A DNA stretch of 25,733 bases from an uncultured Bacillota bacterium (GTDB taxonomy: Bacteria; Bacillota_I; Bacilli_A; Erysipelotrichales; Erysipelotrichaceae). The position numbers were made by a program, and so were the translations under genes. The notes beneath the pieces are model-generated. The model searched no databases. It had not been told where the DNA came from and saw only the letters and a list, made by a program, of their open reading frames with translations. The stretch covers positions 1 to 25,733 of the forward strand of contig ONXX01000002.1 of assembly GCA_900321955.1 (NCBI GenBank). The letters run 5' to 3'. Of this stretch, positions 17,841 to 24,216 are shown piece after piece. Numbering within the stretch: the stretch's first letter is position 1; each line of letters starts with the position of its first letter.

Positions 17841-19317
17841 AGGTGTAGGGATAGCCGATGAATTCATCGAAGAAGATCTCAAGGCGGTTATAGCGATGAT
17901 ACGGTTCTTTGATACCGTCGATCACGCCCTTGGTGTAGATGGCGGAAAGCTTTTCAACCGAGAGGTTGTATTTCTTGGCGATCATGTTGAAGATGTCGAA
18001 GGGGATCGTGATGTCGAGATGGTCGCTGTGGTGGCCGTTGTAGCGGCCGATACCGTAGACTTCGATGTTGATCTCGATCTCACTGAGATTGTCGTCCAGA
18101 GAATCCATGAAGGCCTGGGCTCTTTTCCGGGAGACGTAGTTGTAGATATTGCGAACGCCAAAGGCAATAAAGAAGAAAAAGACGTAGACCATCGGCAATG
18201 AGAAGGCTGCCGGGATCCAGGCGACAAACATATAGAAGTCGCGCCAGCCGCCAAGTTCTTCACCTAAAAGGATCGCATTATAGATATAGAAGAAAGAATA
18301 GACGATGAAGGGGATCATGCAGATAAACACGTCTTTCTTGCTTAAGGTACGGTCGATCTCCACCGAGAATAAAAGGACCAAAGATAATAGCGGACAGACC
18401 GTATGCATCCAGAAGTTCGGTCCGCCAAAGGCCATTTCCACGCCCTGGGTCGGGAAGATGAAGAAGATGGAAAAGATCATCGTCATCGTCGTACAGATGG
18501 CTCCGGCGAACTGGAAGAGGGTGATCCACTTTGGGAAAACGAAGCGTTTCTTGCGTATGCCTTCCAAAGCGTAAGGAATCATGAAACCGGCGCCGATCGA
18601 AGAGAAGAGGGCCGAGTTGACCGTGAAATAGTGGAACATGGCAAAGGATGGATCATTCATCTTAATGGCATATTGATTTAAAAGTCCGGTCGAGATGGCG
18701 TAAAAGTTGAAGGCCATCACCATGATGCCGGCGGCCAGGGCGATCTTTGATCTTCTCTTGTAGAGGTTGATCATGTAGATGCGCTTAGGGACTGCCGACT
18801 TTTCGTTTTTGATGAAGAGTTTCTTTAAGGCGGCATCATTGCCGATACACGGTCCCAGATAACTTGACTTTGATATGCCCAGAATGAAATAAAAGACAGC
18901 TTCCATCGTGATCAGTCCGTAAGTGATCGCAGAATTGGCATAGAAGCTGCGGGCCAGCTTCAGCTTCATGACGGAGTGGATTCCATAGCTGACGATGAAG
19001 CAGAAAATGATCATGATGCCTTCGAAGAAATTTGACAGGATCCTTTCCTGCTGGAAGGAGAGAATGGCCATGGTCACGCCGAAAACGATACGAAAGGCGG
19101 CATATTTCTTATTCCAGGTCATGTCGTAGACCTCCAGCGTATTGAGAACAGGAACGAAGGCTTTCCATTTCTTCCTTCCTGCCTTTTCAAGTATCCGCAT
19201 CAGTCCGAAGAGTTCCATCAGATACAGGATGGCGCAGATCAAAAGAATGACCCAGGAATAATTGCCCGGGAATACCAGAATCTTGAGAGCTGTCCATGGA
19301 AGGAATATCAGATCCAT
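17839..19317 (-). CDS. Polytopic membrane protein, DUF5684-like and Pr6Pr-like regions
   Basis: 492 residues with roughly eleven hydrophobic segments. The N-terminal part (about 20-150) contains KAGRKKWKAFVPVLNTLEVYDM, resembling DUF5684-type membrane proteins. A cytoplasmic loop (about 155-195) leads to a second membrane domain (195-395) with HYFTVNSALFSSIGAG, a WMHTVCPLLSLVLLF helix and GWRDFYMFVAW, reminiscent of the Pr6Pr/FAR-17a-like family. The last 85 residues are soluble, with a histidine-rich GRYNGHHSDH stretch. Family assignments are tentative. The start has GGTGAG a few bases upstream. It is divergent from the STAS gene. No substrate or partner can be named. Confidence 0.65.
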   Translation of the reverse strand: MDLIFLPWTALKILVFPGNYSWVILLICAILYLMELFGLMRILEKAGRKKWKAFVPVLNTLEVYDMTWNKKYAAFRIVFGVTMAILSFQQERILSNFFEGIMIIFCFIVSYGIHSVMKLKLARSFYANSAITYGLITMEAVFYFILGISKSSYLGPCIGNDAALKKLFIKNEKSAVPKRIYMINLYKRRSKIALAAGIMVMAFNFYAISTGLLNQYAIKMNDPSFAMFHYFTVNSALFSSIGAGFMIPYALEGIRKKRFVFPKWITLFQFAGAICTTMTMIFSIFFIFPTQGVEMAFGGPNFWMHTVCPLLSLVLLFSVEIDRTLSKKDVFICMIPFIVYSFFYIYNAILLGEELGGWRDFYMFVAWIPAAFSLPMVYVFFFFIAFGVRNIYNYVSRKRAQAFMDSLDDNLSEIEINIEVYGIGRYNGHHSDHLDITIPFDIFNMIAKKYNLSVEKLSAIYTKGVIDGIKEPYHRYNRLEIFFDEFIGYPYT

Positions 19318-19411
19318 AATCTCACCGTTTTCATCTTATCACAGCTTGATTGGAAGTAGTTTGTGAATGAAAAAATGGCGTTTCGCTTCCGATTATGGAC
19401 AAAGCTTACTA

Positions 19412-19422
19412 TATAATATAAT
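19412..19422 (+). promoter_or_regulatory. Overlapping -10 boxes for the STAS-kinase operon
   Basis: Two TATAAT hexamers share one base (19412-19417 and 19417-19422) in the 159-base divergent spacer. The -35 is poor. The mRNA leader would be about 50 bases and ends in AAGGAGGT before the ATG at 19477. Nothing else is seen in the spacer. Confidence 0.5.
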
Positions 19423-19476
19423 GTAGAAAAGGATAAATTCATTTCAAACAAAGAATTCATAAGGAGGTTCTGATAT

Positions 19477-19794
19477 ATGGAAATCAATAAAGTCATTGAA
19501 GACAAGTGCGCGACTGTCGCTCTCAGCGGCCGCCTGGATACTCTCACTTCTCCGCAGCTTGAAGAAGCATTAAGAGAATTGCCGGCAGACATTACTAAAC
19601 TGGTTATTGATCTCAAGGATCTCGAATATGTTTCTTCTGCAGGTCTCAGAGTTTTCCTGAATGCCCAGAAGAGTATGATGGAAAAAGGCGAAATGTGTCT
19701 GCGTCATGTCAATGAAGAGATCATGGAAGTTCTCGACATGACCGGTTTTACCCAGATCCTGACAATCGAAAACGAGGCAGAAACACAGGCATAG
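19477..19794 (+). CDS. STAS-domain anti-sigma factor antagonist (RsbV/SpoIIAA-like)
   Basis: 105-residue single STAS domain. GRLDTLTSPQLEEAL (18-32), LVIDLKDLEYVSSAGLRVFL (42-61) and EEIMEVLDMTGF (80-91) are the family core. The phosphorylatable serine is S54 by alignment with RsbV (DSTGL against SSAGL); the usual preceding Asp is replaced by Ser. In partner switching the unphosphorylated protein binds the RsbW-like kinase and releases that kinase's target. The next gene encodes such a kinase, 3 bases downstream. Its paralogue is the STAS half of the protein at 22469-23560, with the same spacing of GRLD, EYxSSxGLR and IMEVxxMTGF. AAGGAGG precedes the ATG. Confidence 0.93.
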   Translation: MEINKVIEDKCATVALSGRLDTLTSPQLEEALRELPADITKLVIDLKDLEYVSSAGLRVFLNAQKSMMEKGEMCLRHVNEEIMEVLDMTGFTQILTIENEAETQA

Positions 19795-19797
19795 ATC

Positions 19798-20268
19798 ATG
19801 ACACAGGCATTGAAAGACGGAAATACCGTGCTTACTTCATGTGATCTGGATATGGCCTGTTTCATCGAGAAGGAATTTGAAGCTGATGATAAGCAGCTGC
19901 ATGTCGTATTGAGCTTTCTGGAAGAAGAGCTGGAAAAGCGTGGAGCAGGCAGAAAAGAAATGATGGGCCTCAGCCTGGCGCTGGAGGAAGCTTTTGTCAA
20001 TGTCGCCCATTACGCATATGAAGGCAAGGAGCCGGGAAAGGTCTGGATCAGCCTTGCGTTTGAGGGAGATGACATCTCCATCACCCTGAAGGATCAGGGC
20101 ATGGAGTTCGATCCTTTGGAGAATAAGGATCCGGATATCACCCTGAAGGCATCGGAAAGAAAGATCGGCGGTCTTGGCATCTATATGATCAAGAAGACAG
20201 CAGATGCCGTGAAGTACGAAAGAAAAGACGGCTATAATATCCTGACTATGAAAAAAACCTACAGATAG
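19798..20268 (+). CDS. RsbW-like anti-sigma factor / serine-protein kinase
   Basis: 156-residue GHKL ATPase (HATPase_c_2) of the RsbW/SpoIIAB class. The N box is LALEEAFVNVAHYAYEG (E64, N68), the G1 box LKDQGMEFDP (D99, G101), and the G2 region KIGGLGIYMIKKTADAV (123-138). An N-terminal 30-residue extension precedes the domain. Known relatives phosphorylate a STAS antagonist and hold a sigma factor inactive; the STAS partner is encoded 3 bases upstream. No sigma factor gene is adjacent, so the controlled target is unknown. There is no ribosome binding site before the ATG, which suggests coupling to the STAS gene. A hairpin (inverted repeat AACCTACA/TGTAGGTT) spans the stop codon, followed by a terminator. 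Confidence 0.9.
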   Translation: MTQALKDGNTVLTSCDLDMACFIEKEFEADDKQLHVVLSFLEEELEKRGAGRKEMMGLSLALEEAFVNVAHYAYEGKEPGKVWISLAFEGDDISITLKDQGMEFDPLENKDPDITLKASERKIGGLGIYMIKKTADAVKYERKDGYNILTMKKTYR

Positions 20269-20291
20269 AACTTGTAGGTTCAGAAAATGAT

Positions 20292-20320
20292 GAAAAAGCC
20301 CTAAGAAGGGTTTTTCATTT
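20292..20320 (+). terminator. Intrinsic terminator after the STAS-kinase operon
   Basis: Stem GAAAAAGCCC (20292-20301) with GGGTTTTTC (20308-20316), containing one G-T pair, followed by ATTTTG. It separates the STAS/RsbW-like pair from the sensor kinase operon. Confidence 0.75.
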
Positions 20321-20355
20321 TGTTGAAGTATATAAAAGACATGTCCGTTTTCGGA

Positions 20356-20361
20356 TACAAT
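20356..20361 (+). promoter_or_regulatory. -10 box giving a near-leaderless mRNA for the sensor kinase operon
   Basis: TACAAT lies 11 bases before the ATG at 20373, so the leader would be about 5 bases. A TAG stop in frame at 20367-20369 rules out a longer protein, and no Shine-Dalgarno sequence is present. Confidence 0.5.
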
Positions 20362-20372
20362 GAAAGTAGATC

Positions 20373-21695
20373 ATGAGCTATACGATGTACATGCTGAATA
20401 TCGTAATCGATGTCTTTGGCGTAGCGATCAGTTTCGTCGGTTTTGTTTCGTCGATCATCGCTTCCCGCATCAACCATATGGTGAAACGCTATTTCATCAC
20501 GCTTTTCATATTCATGATGATTTACGTCTTATCCAATCTTCTGGGTCTGATCTTTCGAGGTTCGGTCGGCAGTGTTTACCGGATCATCCTTTACACGGCA
20601 AACTTCTGTGAATTTCTGTTTTCAGGCTTGCTGGCATATATGGTTTCCAATTATCTGGTCGACATCTCGGTCAAAGAAGAAAAAAGAAAACAGCGCATCA
20701 AAGCGATCTTTGTCTTTCTTCTGACCTTCTATATTTTCATGTTGCTGGTATCGCAGTTCACCGGCTTATACTACGTGATCGGTGAAGACAACATCTATCA
20801 TAGAAGCAGTCTCTTCCCGTTGTCATTTATCTCGCCGGCGATCATGCTGCTGATCGATCTGGGCATTCTGATCGAAAGCCGCAAGACGCTGTCTTTGAAT
20901 CAGAAGACGGCCTTCTGGGCTTACCTGGTCTTGCCGGTCATCGGCATCATCATGCAGATCTTCATCTATGGCATTGACTTCATCGTCATTGCCACCGTTT
21001 TAGCCGGTATCGTCATGTTCATCCTGGTGGTCATTGACCAGACGGAGCGCAATATCCGTGCCGAAATGGAAAACGAAAACATCAAGGCTTCCCTCCTGTT
21101 AGGACAGATCTCGCCGCACTTCATCTTCAATTCTTTGATGAGTATCCAGGATCTCTGTTACAGCGATCCGGAAACGGCGGCAAAGGGCATCGGCGATTTT
21201 GCCGTTTACCTGCGTCACAACATGGATGATCTGACGATCAATACGATGATCCCCTTTGAAAAGGAATTGGGTTTCATCAAGGAATACATCCGTCTGGAAA
21301 AACTGGATCCCGACCGGGACTTTGAAGTTCATTTCCAGCTGAACGAGATCGACTTCTATATGCCGACCTTGACCTTACAGCCGGTCGTGGAGAACGCAAT
21401 CAATTATGGCGCCTTGACCTGTAAGAATCAGAAGGGCCGCGTGGAGATCTCAACCGGTCGAGAAGGCAACAACATCGTCATACGGGTGTGGAACAATTTC
21501 GAGGGGCGCCGTTCCGTGACGGAGGGACAGAGGAAACATCGCAGTATTGCCTTGGAAAATCTGAAGTCGAGATTAAAATATTATTGTGACGGTACATTTG
21601 ATATCGTGATCGGTGAGAAGGACGCACTTGCGACGATCACCATTCCATACGATAAGGCAAAAGGAGGTTTGTTTGATGAGAACGATCACCATTGA
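20373..21695 (+). CDS. LytS-type sensor histidine kinase
   Basis: 440-residue membrane kinase. Residues 1-222 hold about seven transmembrane helices. A short linker helix leads to the His_kinase domain with phosphoacceptor H249 in GQISPHFIFNSLMSIQ, followed by an ATPase domain with N341 in LQPVVENAINYG. The G1 box, usually DNGxG, reads WNNFEG here, and the late motif is HRSIALENLKSRL. These changes may weaken ATP binding or only reflect the subfamily. Its last 20 bases overlap the response regulator gene, so the pair is a two-component system. The start is fixed by an in-frame stop just upstream. It likely senses a signal in or near the membrane. Confidence 0.9.
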   Translation: MSYTMYMLNIVIDVFGVAISFVGFVSSIIASRINHMVKRYFITLFIFMMIYVLSNLLGLIFRGSVGSVYRIILYTANFCEFLFSGLLAYMVSNYLVDISVKEEKRKQRIKAIFVFLLTFYIFMLLVSQFTGLYYVIGEDNIYHRSSLFPLSFISPAIMLLIDLGILIESRKTLSLNQKTAFWAYLVLPVIGIIMQIFIYGIDFIVIATVLAGIVMFILVVIDQTERNIRAEMENENIKASLLLGQISPHFIFNSLMSIQDLCYSDPETAAKGIGDFAVYLRHNMDDLTINTMIPFEKELGFIKEYIRLEKLDPDRDFEVHFQLNEIDFYMPTLTLQPVVENAINYGALTCKNQKGRVEISTGREGNNIVIRVWNNFEGRRSVTEGQRKHRSIALENLKSRLKYYCDGTFDIVIGEKDALATITIPYDKAKGGLFDENDHH

Positions 21696-22467
21696 TGACA
21701 GACGCTCCATCGTCAATATGATGCTGAGGATCCTGAATCAGATCGATCCCAAGGGGGAGCACATCGGCACGACCGATCCCGATGAGGTCATTCGGGAACT
21801 GAAGAAGAAAAAGGCAACGGCCGTCTTTACCGATGTCGAGATGCCGAAGATGAACGGCATCGATCTGGCAAGAAAACTGCAGGAGATCGATCCGCAGGCC
21901 AACATCATCTTCATCACCGGTTATCAGGAATACATGTCGGATGCCTTTGACCTCTATGCCTCCGGCTATCTGATAAAGCCGATGGATGAGGAGGATGTCC
22001 GCAAGGCTCTGGAACATCTGCGCTATGGAAACGAAACCAAAAAGGAAGCACCTGTGAGAGTACAGTGCTTCGGCAACTTCGAGGTCTTCGTCAACAACAC
22101 GGCACTGCTCTTTCATCGAAGCAAGTCCAAAGAATTATTTGCCTACCTGGTCGATCGAAGAGGTGCGGTCTGCACCAACGATATGATCATCGGCAATCTC
22201 TGGAGCGACAAGCCTCTGACCGAATCGTTAAAGAGCTTGCAGCGGACGGTCATTTCGGAAATGATCAAGGACTTCGAAATGGTCGATGTCTGCGATCTCT
22301 TCGTGAAGGCGAAAAACGGCATCTGCGTCAATACGGAGATGCTGGATTGTGATTATTATAAGTACCTGGAAGGAGATAAGAAGGCAATACGGCAGTTCAA
22401 GGGTGAGTATATGACACAGTATGAATTCGCCGTAGAGACCCGTAACAACCTTTTAAAGAATTATTGA
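21676..22467 (+). CDS. Response regulator with SARP-like winged-helix output
   Basis: 263 residues. The receiver domain (1-118) has the acidic pair D7/D8, phosphoacceptor D53 in VFTDVEMPKMNG, and K100 in YLIKPMDEE. The C-terminal part (about 127-255) has VQCFGNFEVFVNN, SKSKELFAYLVDRRGAVCTNDMI and LWSD, the pattern of the OmpR/SARP-like winged helix seen in AlgR-independent Firmicute regulators, not the LytTR domain common to LytS partners. GGAGG lies 8 bases before the ATG, inside the end of the kinase gene. The stop is one base from the start of the STAS-HAD gene, so all three are in one operon and the regulator is probably autoregulatory. Confidence 0.88.
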   Translation: MRTITIDDRRSIVNMMLRILNQIDPKGEHIGTTDPDEVIRELKKKKATAVFTDVEMPKMNGIDLARKLQEIDPQANIIFITGYQEYMSDAFDLYASGYLIKPMDEEDVRKALEHLRYGNETKKEAPVRVQCFGNFEVFVNNTALLFHRSKSKELFAYLVDRRGAVCTNDMIIGNLWSDKPLTESLKSLQRTVISEMIKDFEMVDVCDLFVKAKNGICVNTEMLDCDYYKYLEGDKKAIRQFKGEYMTQYEFAVETRNNLLKNY

Positions 22468-22468
22468 T

Positions 22469-23560
22469 ATGAAGACAGAAAAGAAACTTTACAACGACAT
22501 GGTCGTCCTGACCCCTTACGGCAGACTGGACGGCATTACCGCTCCTGAATTTCAGGAAGAGCTTTTTGCCGCGTTGAAAGAAAGGCCGAACCTTGTCGTC
22601 GATCTCAAAGAAACCGAATACATCTCTTCTTCCGGCTTACGGGCCTTCCTGGCAGCCAAAAAAGAGATTCGCAACATCGGCGCTTTCTCGATCGTCAATG
22701 CCAATGATGACATCATGGAAGTCTTTGAGATGACCGGCTTTGATGCGATCTTCCATATCGAACGTTCGCATGACGAAAACAAGGAGATCAAAGTTGTCTT
22801 CTTCGATATTGACGGCACCCTTCTTTCCGGCAAGACCGGCAAGGTTCCTGCCTCCACGATACAGGCGATCAAAAAGATGCAGGAAAAAGGCATCAAGGCA
22901 GTTGTGGCCAGTGGCCGTGACATCCGTGAATATAAGACTCTGCCATTGCAGGACATCAGTTTTGATGCCTACCTGACATTAAATGGCAATCTGTGTCTGG
23001 ACAAGGAAGAAAAGCTCTTCGCCGGCAATGAGATCGATCCGGATGAAGTGGAGATCCTGGTATCCATCTTTGATGCCGGAAAGATCCCGTTTGTTCTGAT
23101 CGGCGAAGATAAGCGTTACATCAATTACGTCAACGATACCGTCATCAAGACCCAGCTGGCGACCAAGGGCACGATTCCTGATATCGGTGAATACAAAGGC
23201 GAAAAGATCTACCAGTGTATTTCCTTTGTCGATAAAGAGACCAGAGAAAAACTGGAACGTTTACTGGACAAATGCTCGATCACCTCATGGAACGATACGG
23301 GCATCGATATCATTGCCAAGACCGGCGGCAAGGCAGCCGGCATTGAAAAGTATCTGGATAAGATGGAGATCTCCCGCAACCAGACCATGGCCTTTGGCGA
23401 CGGCGAAAACGACATCACGATGCTGAAATGTGTCGGCATCGGTGTGGCGATGGGCAACGGCAAGGAAGAACTGAAGAAGGAAGCCGACTATGTCACTGCC
23501 GACATCGATGATGACGGCATTGAAAAGGCCCTGATCCATTTCGGAGTGATCGATGCCTAG
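22469..23560 (+). CDS. STAS domain fused to HAD (Cof-type) phosphatase
   Basis: 363-residue fusion. Residues 1-100 are a STAS domain: GRLDGITAPEFQEEL, LVVDLKETEYISSSGLRAFL with candidate phosphoserine S54, and DDIMEVFEMTGF, clearly paralogous to the protein at 19477. Residues 107-363 form a complete Cof-type HAD hydrolase: FFDIDGTLLS with D113 nucleophile and D115, VVASGRD at 145-151, GGKAAGIEKYL with K288, and FGDGENDITML with D311 and D315. All HAD catalytic residues are present. The HAD part begins where stand-alone relatives start: IKVVFFD, with Ile107 in place of the usual Met. It follows the response regulator gene by one base and overlaps ruvX by 8 bases. Known Cof proteins act on small phosphates; a role on phospho-STAS proteins is only a hypothesis. 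Confidence 0.92.
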   Translation: MKTEKKLYNDMVVLTPYGRLDGITAPEFQEELFAALKERPNLVVDLKETEYISSSGLRAFLAAKKEIRNIGAFSIVNANDDIMEVFEMTGFDAIFHIERSHDENKEIKVVFFDIDGTLLSGKTGKVPASTIQAIKKMQEKGIKAVVASGRDIREYKTLPLQDISFDAYLTLNGNLCLDKEEKLFAGNEIDPDEVEILVSIFDAGKIPFVLIGEDKRYINYVNDTVIKTQLATKGTIPDIGEYKGEKIYQCISFVDKETREKLERLLDKCSITSWNDTGIDIIAKTGGKAAGIEKYLDKMEISRNQTMAFGDGENDITMLKCVGIGVAMGNGKEELKKEADYVTADIDDDGIEKALIHFGVIDA

Positions 23561-23990
23561 AGATAAGAAGTATATCGGTCTGGATTTGGGCTCCGTGACC
23601 TGCGGCGTTTCAAGGTCGGATACCGGACGGCTGGCCCAGCCGGTCAGAACGATCCGCTTTCATCCCGATGACTACGATGAGGCGATCGACAAGATCCTGG
23701 AACTGTTTGAAGAAGAAAAACCCGACCTGGTCGTCATGGGCTATCCGCTCTTGCAGAATGATGACGAAGGACCAAGAGCCAAGCTTTCCAGAGAAGTGGC
23801 TGAGATCCTGGAACAGGAATCGGGCATCAAGGTCGTTTTACAGGATGAAAGAAACACCACCAAGGATTCCGAGGAATTCCTGATCATGGCCAATGTGTCC
23901 CGAAAGAAGCGCAAGAAGGTCATCGACCAGCAGGCGGCGGTCAGGATCTTGCAGTACTACCTGGATTCTCATAAGAACGAAGCGAGCTGA
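23553..23990 (+). CDS. ruvX: RuvX/YqgF family Holliday junction resolvase-like protein
   Basis: 145-residue RNase H-fold protein. GLDLGSVTCGVSRSD (9-23) carries catalytic D11, VVMGYPLLQNDDEGPRA (60-76) is the second strand, QDERNTT (97-103) holds E99, and KKVIDQQAAVRILQYYLD (121-138) holds D125, the three expected acidic metal ligands. The family takes part in pre-16S rRNA processing and has been proposed as a resolvase. Its start overlaps the STAS-HAD gene by 8 bases with GGAG at 23542-23545, an unusual neighbour, since ruvX normally sits near alaS. Its stop codon lies within a terminator hairpin. Confidence 0.9.
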   Translation: MPRDKKYIGLDLGSVTCGVSRSDTGRLAQPVRTIRFHPDDYDEAIDKILELFEEEKPDLVVMGYPLLQNDDEGPRAKLSREVAEILEQESGIKVVLQDERNTTKDSEEFLIMANVSRKKRKKVIDQQAAVRILQYYLDSHKNEAS

Positions 23991-24009
23991 TGATCGCTTT
24001 TTCTTTTAT
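23980..24009 (+). terminator. Intrinsic terminator after ruvX
   Basis: Stem AAGCGA (23980-23985) with TCGCTT (23994-23999), followed by TTTTTCTTTT. The TGA stop of ruvX lies in the loop. Confidence 0.75.
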
Positions 24010-24153
24010 CGGGGGGATGGGAGTGCAGATAAGAGCAGCGCAAGCTTCACTTCATCGGATGACTTGTCACCGTTCTCTATCGTCTATAAGGATGTCAAGA
24101 AGACTTCACCGTCTTCACCGACCTATGTACCGCCGAAAACGGGAAATGAATAA
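24010..24153 (+). pseudogene. Remnant of the C-terminal end of a cell-wall surface protein
   Basis: A frame of 47 codons ending in TAA reads DGSADKSSASFTSSDDLS, then PFSIVYKDVKK, then a Ser/Pro/Thr spacer and VPPKTGNE. This resembles the end of Firmicute surface proteins, where a LSPFAIVYKD-like strand is followed by a Pro/Thr linker and an LPxTG-like sorting motif. The transmembrane tail and positive end of a sorting signal are missing, and no start codon or ribosome binding site precedes the frame. It keeps its own strong terminator just downstream. I read it as a decayed gene fragment. It occupies most of the 226-base gap between ruvX and the MATE gene. Confidence 0.45.
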
Positions 24154-24161
24154 GATGGAAG

Positions 24162-24190
24162 GAAAGGATCCGGAAGGGTCCTTTCTTTTC
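24162..24190 (+). terminator. Intrinsic terminator after the surface-protein remnant
   Basis: A 10-bp stem GAAAGGATCC (24162-24171) with GGGTCCTTTC (24176-24185), one T-G pair, GGAA tetraloop, then TTTTC. With no intact gene in front of it, it supports a lost gene here. Confidence 0.85.
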
Positions 24191-24200
24191 GATTGACTTA

Positions 24201-24209
24201 TGTTAGAAT
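24201..24209 (+). promoter_or_regulatory. Extended -10 box giving a leaderless MATE mRNA
   Basis: TGTTAGAAT is an extended -10 element (TG, one base, TAGAAT) that ends 7 bases before the ATG at 24217. Transcription would start about one base before the ATG. No Shine-Dalgarno sequence is present. Confidence 0.5.
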
Positions 24210-24216
24210 AGTGACT

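Noticed and set aside
20259..20283. Inverted repeat AACCTACA/TGTAGGTT around the stop of the RsbW-like gene as a separate terminator
   Set aside because: No T run follows it; the hairpin at 20292-20316 is the better terminator.
23990..24196. A 68-codon frame after ruvX as a small protein gene
   Set aside because: It is Arg/His/Ser-rich like an out-of-frame reading, has no ribosome binding site, starts inside the ruvX terminator, and competes with the better surface-protein remnant frame.
24193..24209. TTGACT followed by TAGAAT as a -35/-10 pair before the MATE gene
   Set aside because: Only 5 bases separate the two hexamers, far too few for a sigma-70 type promoter. The extended -10 alone is kept.
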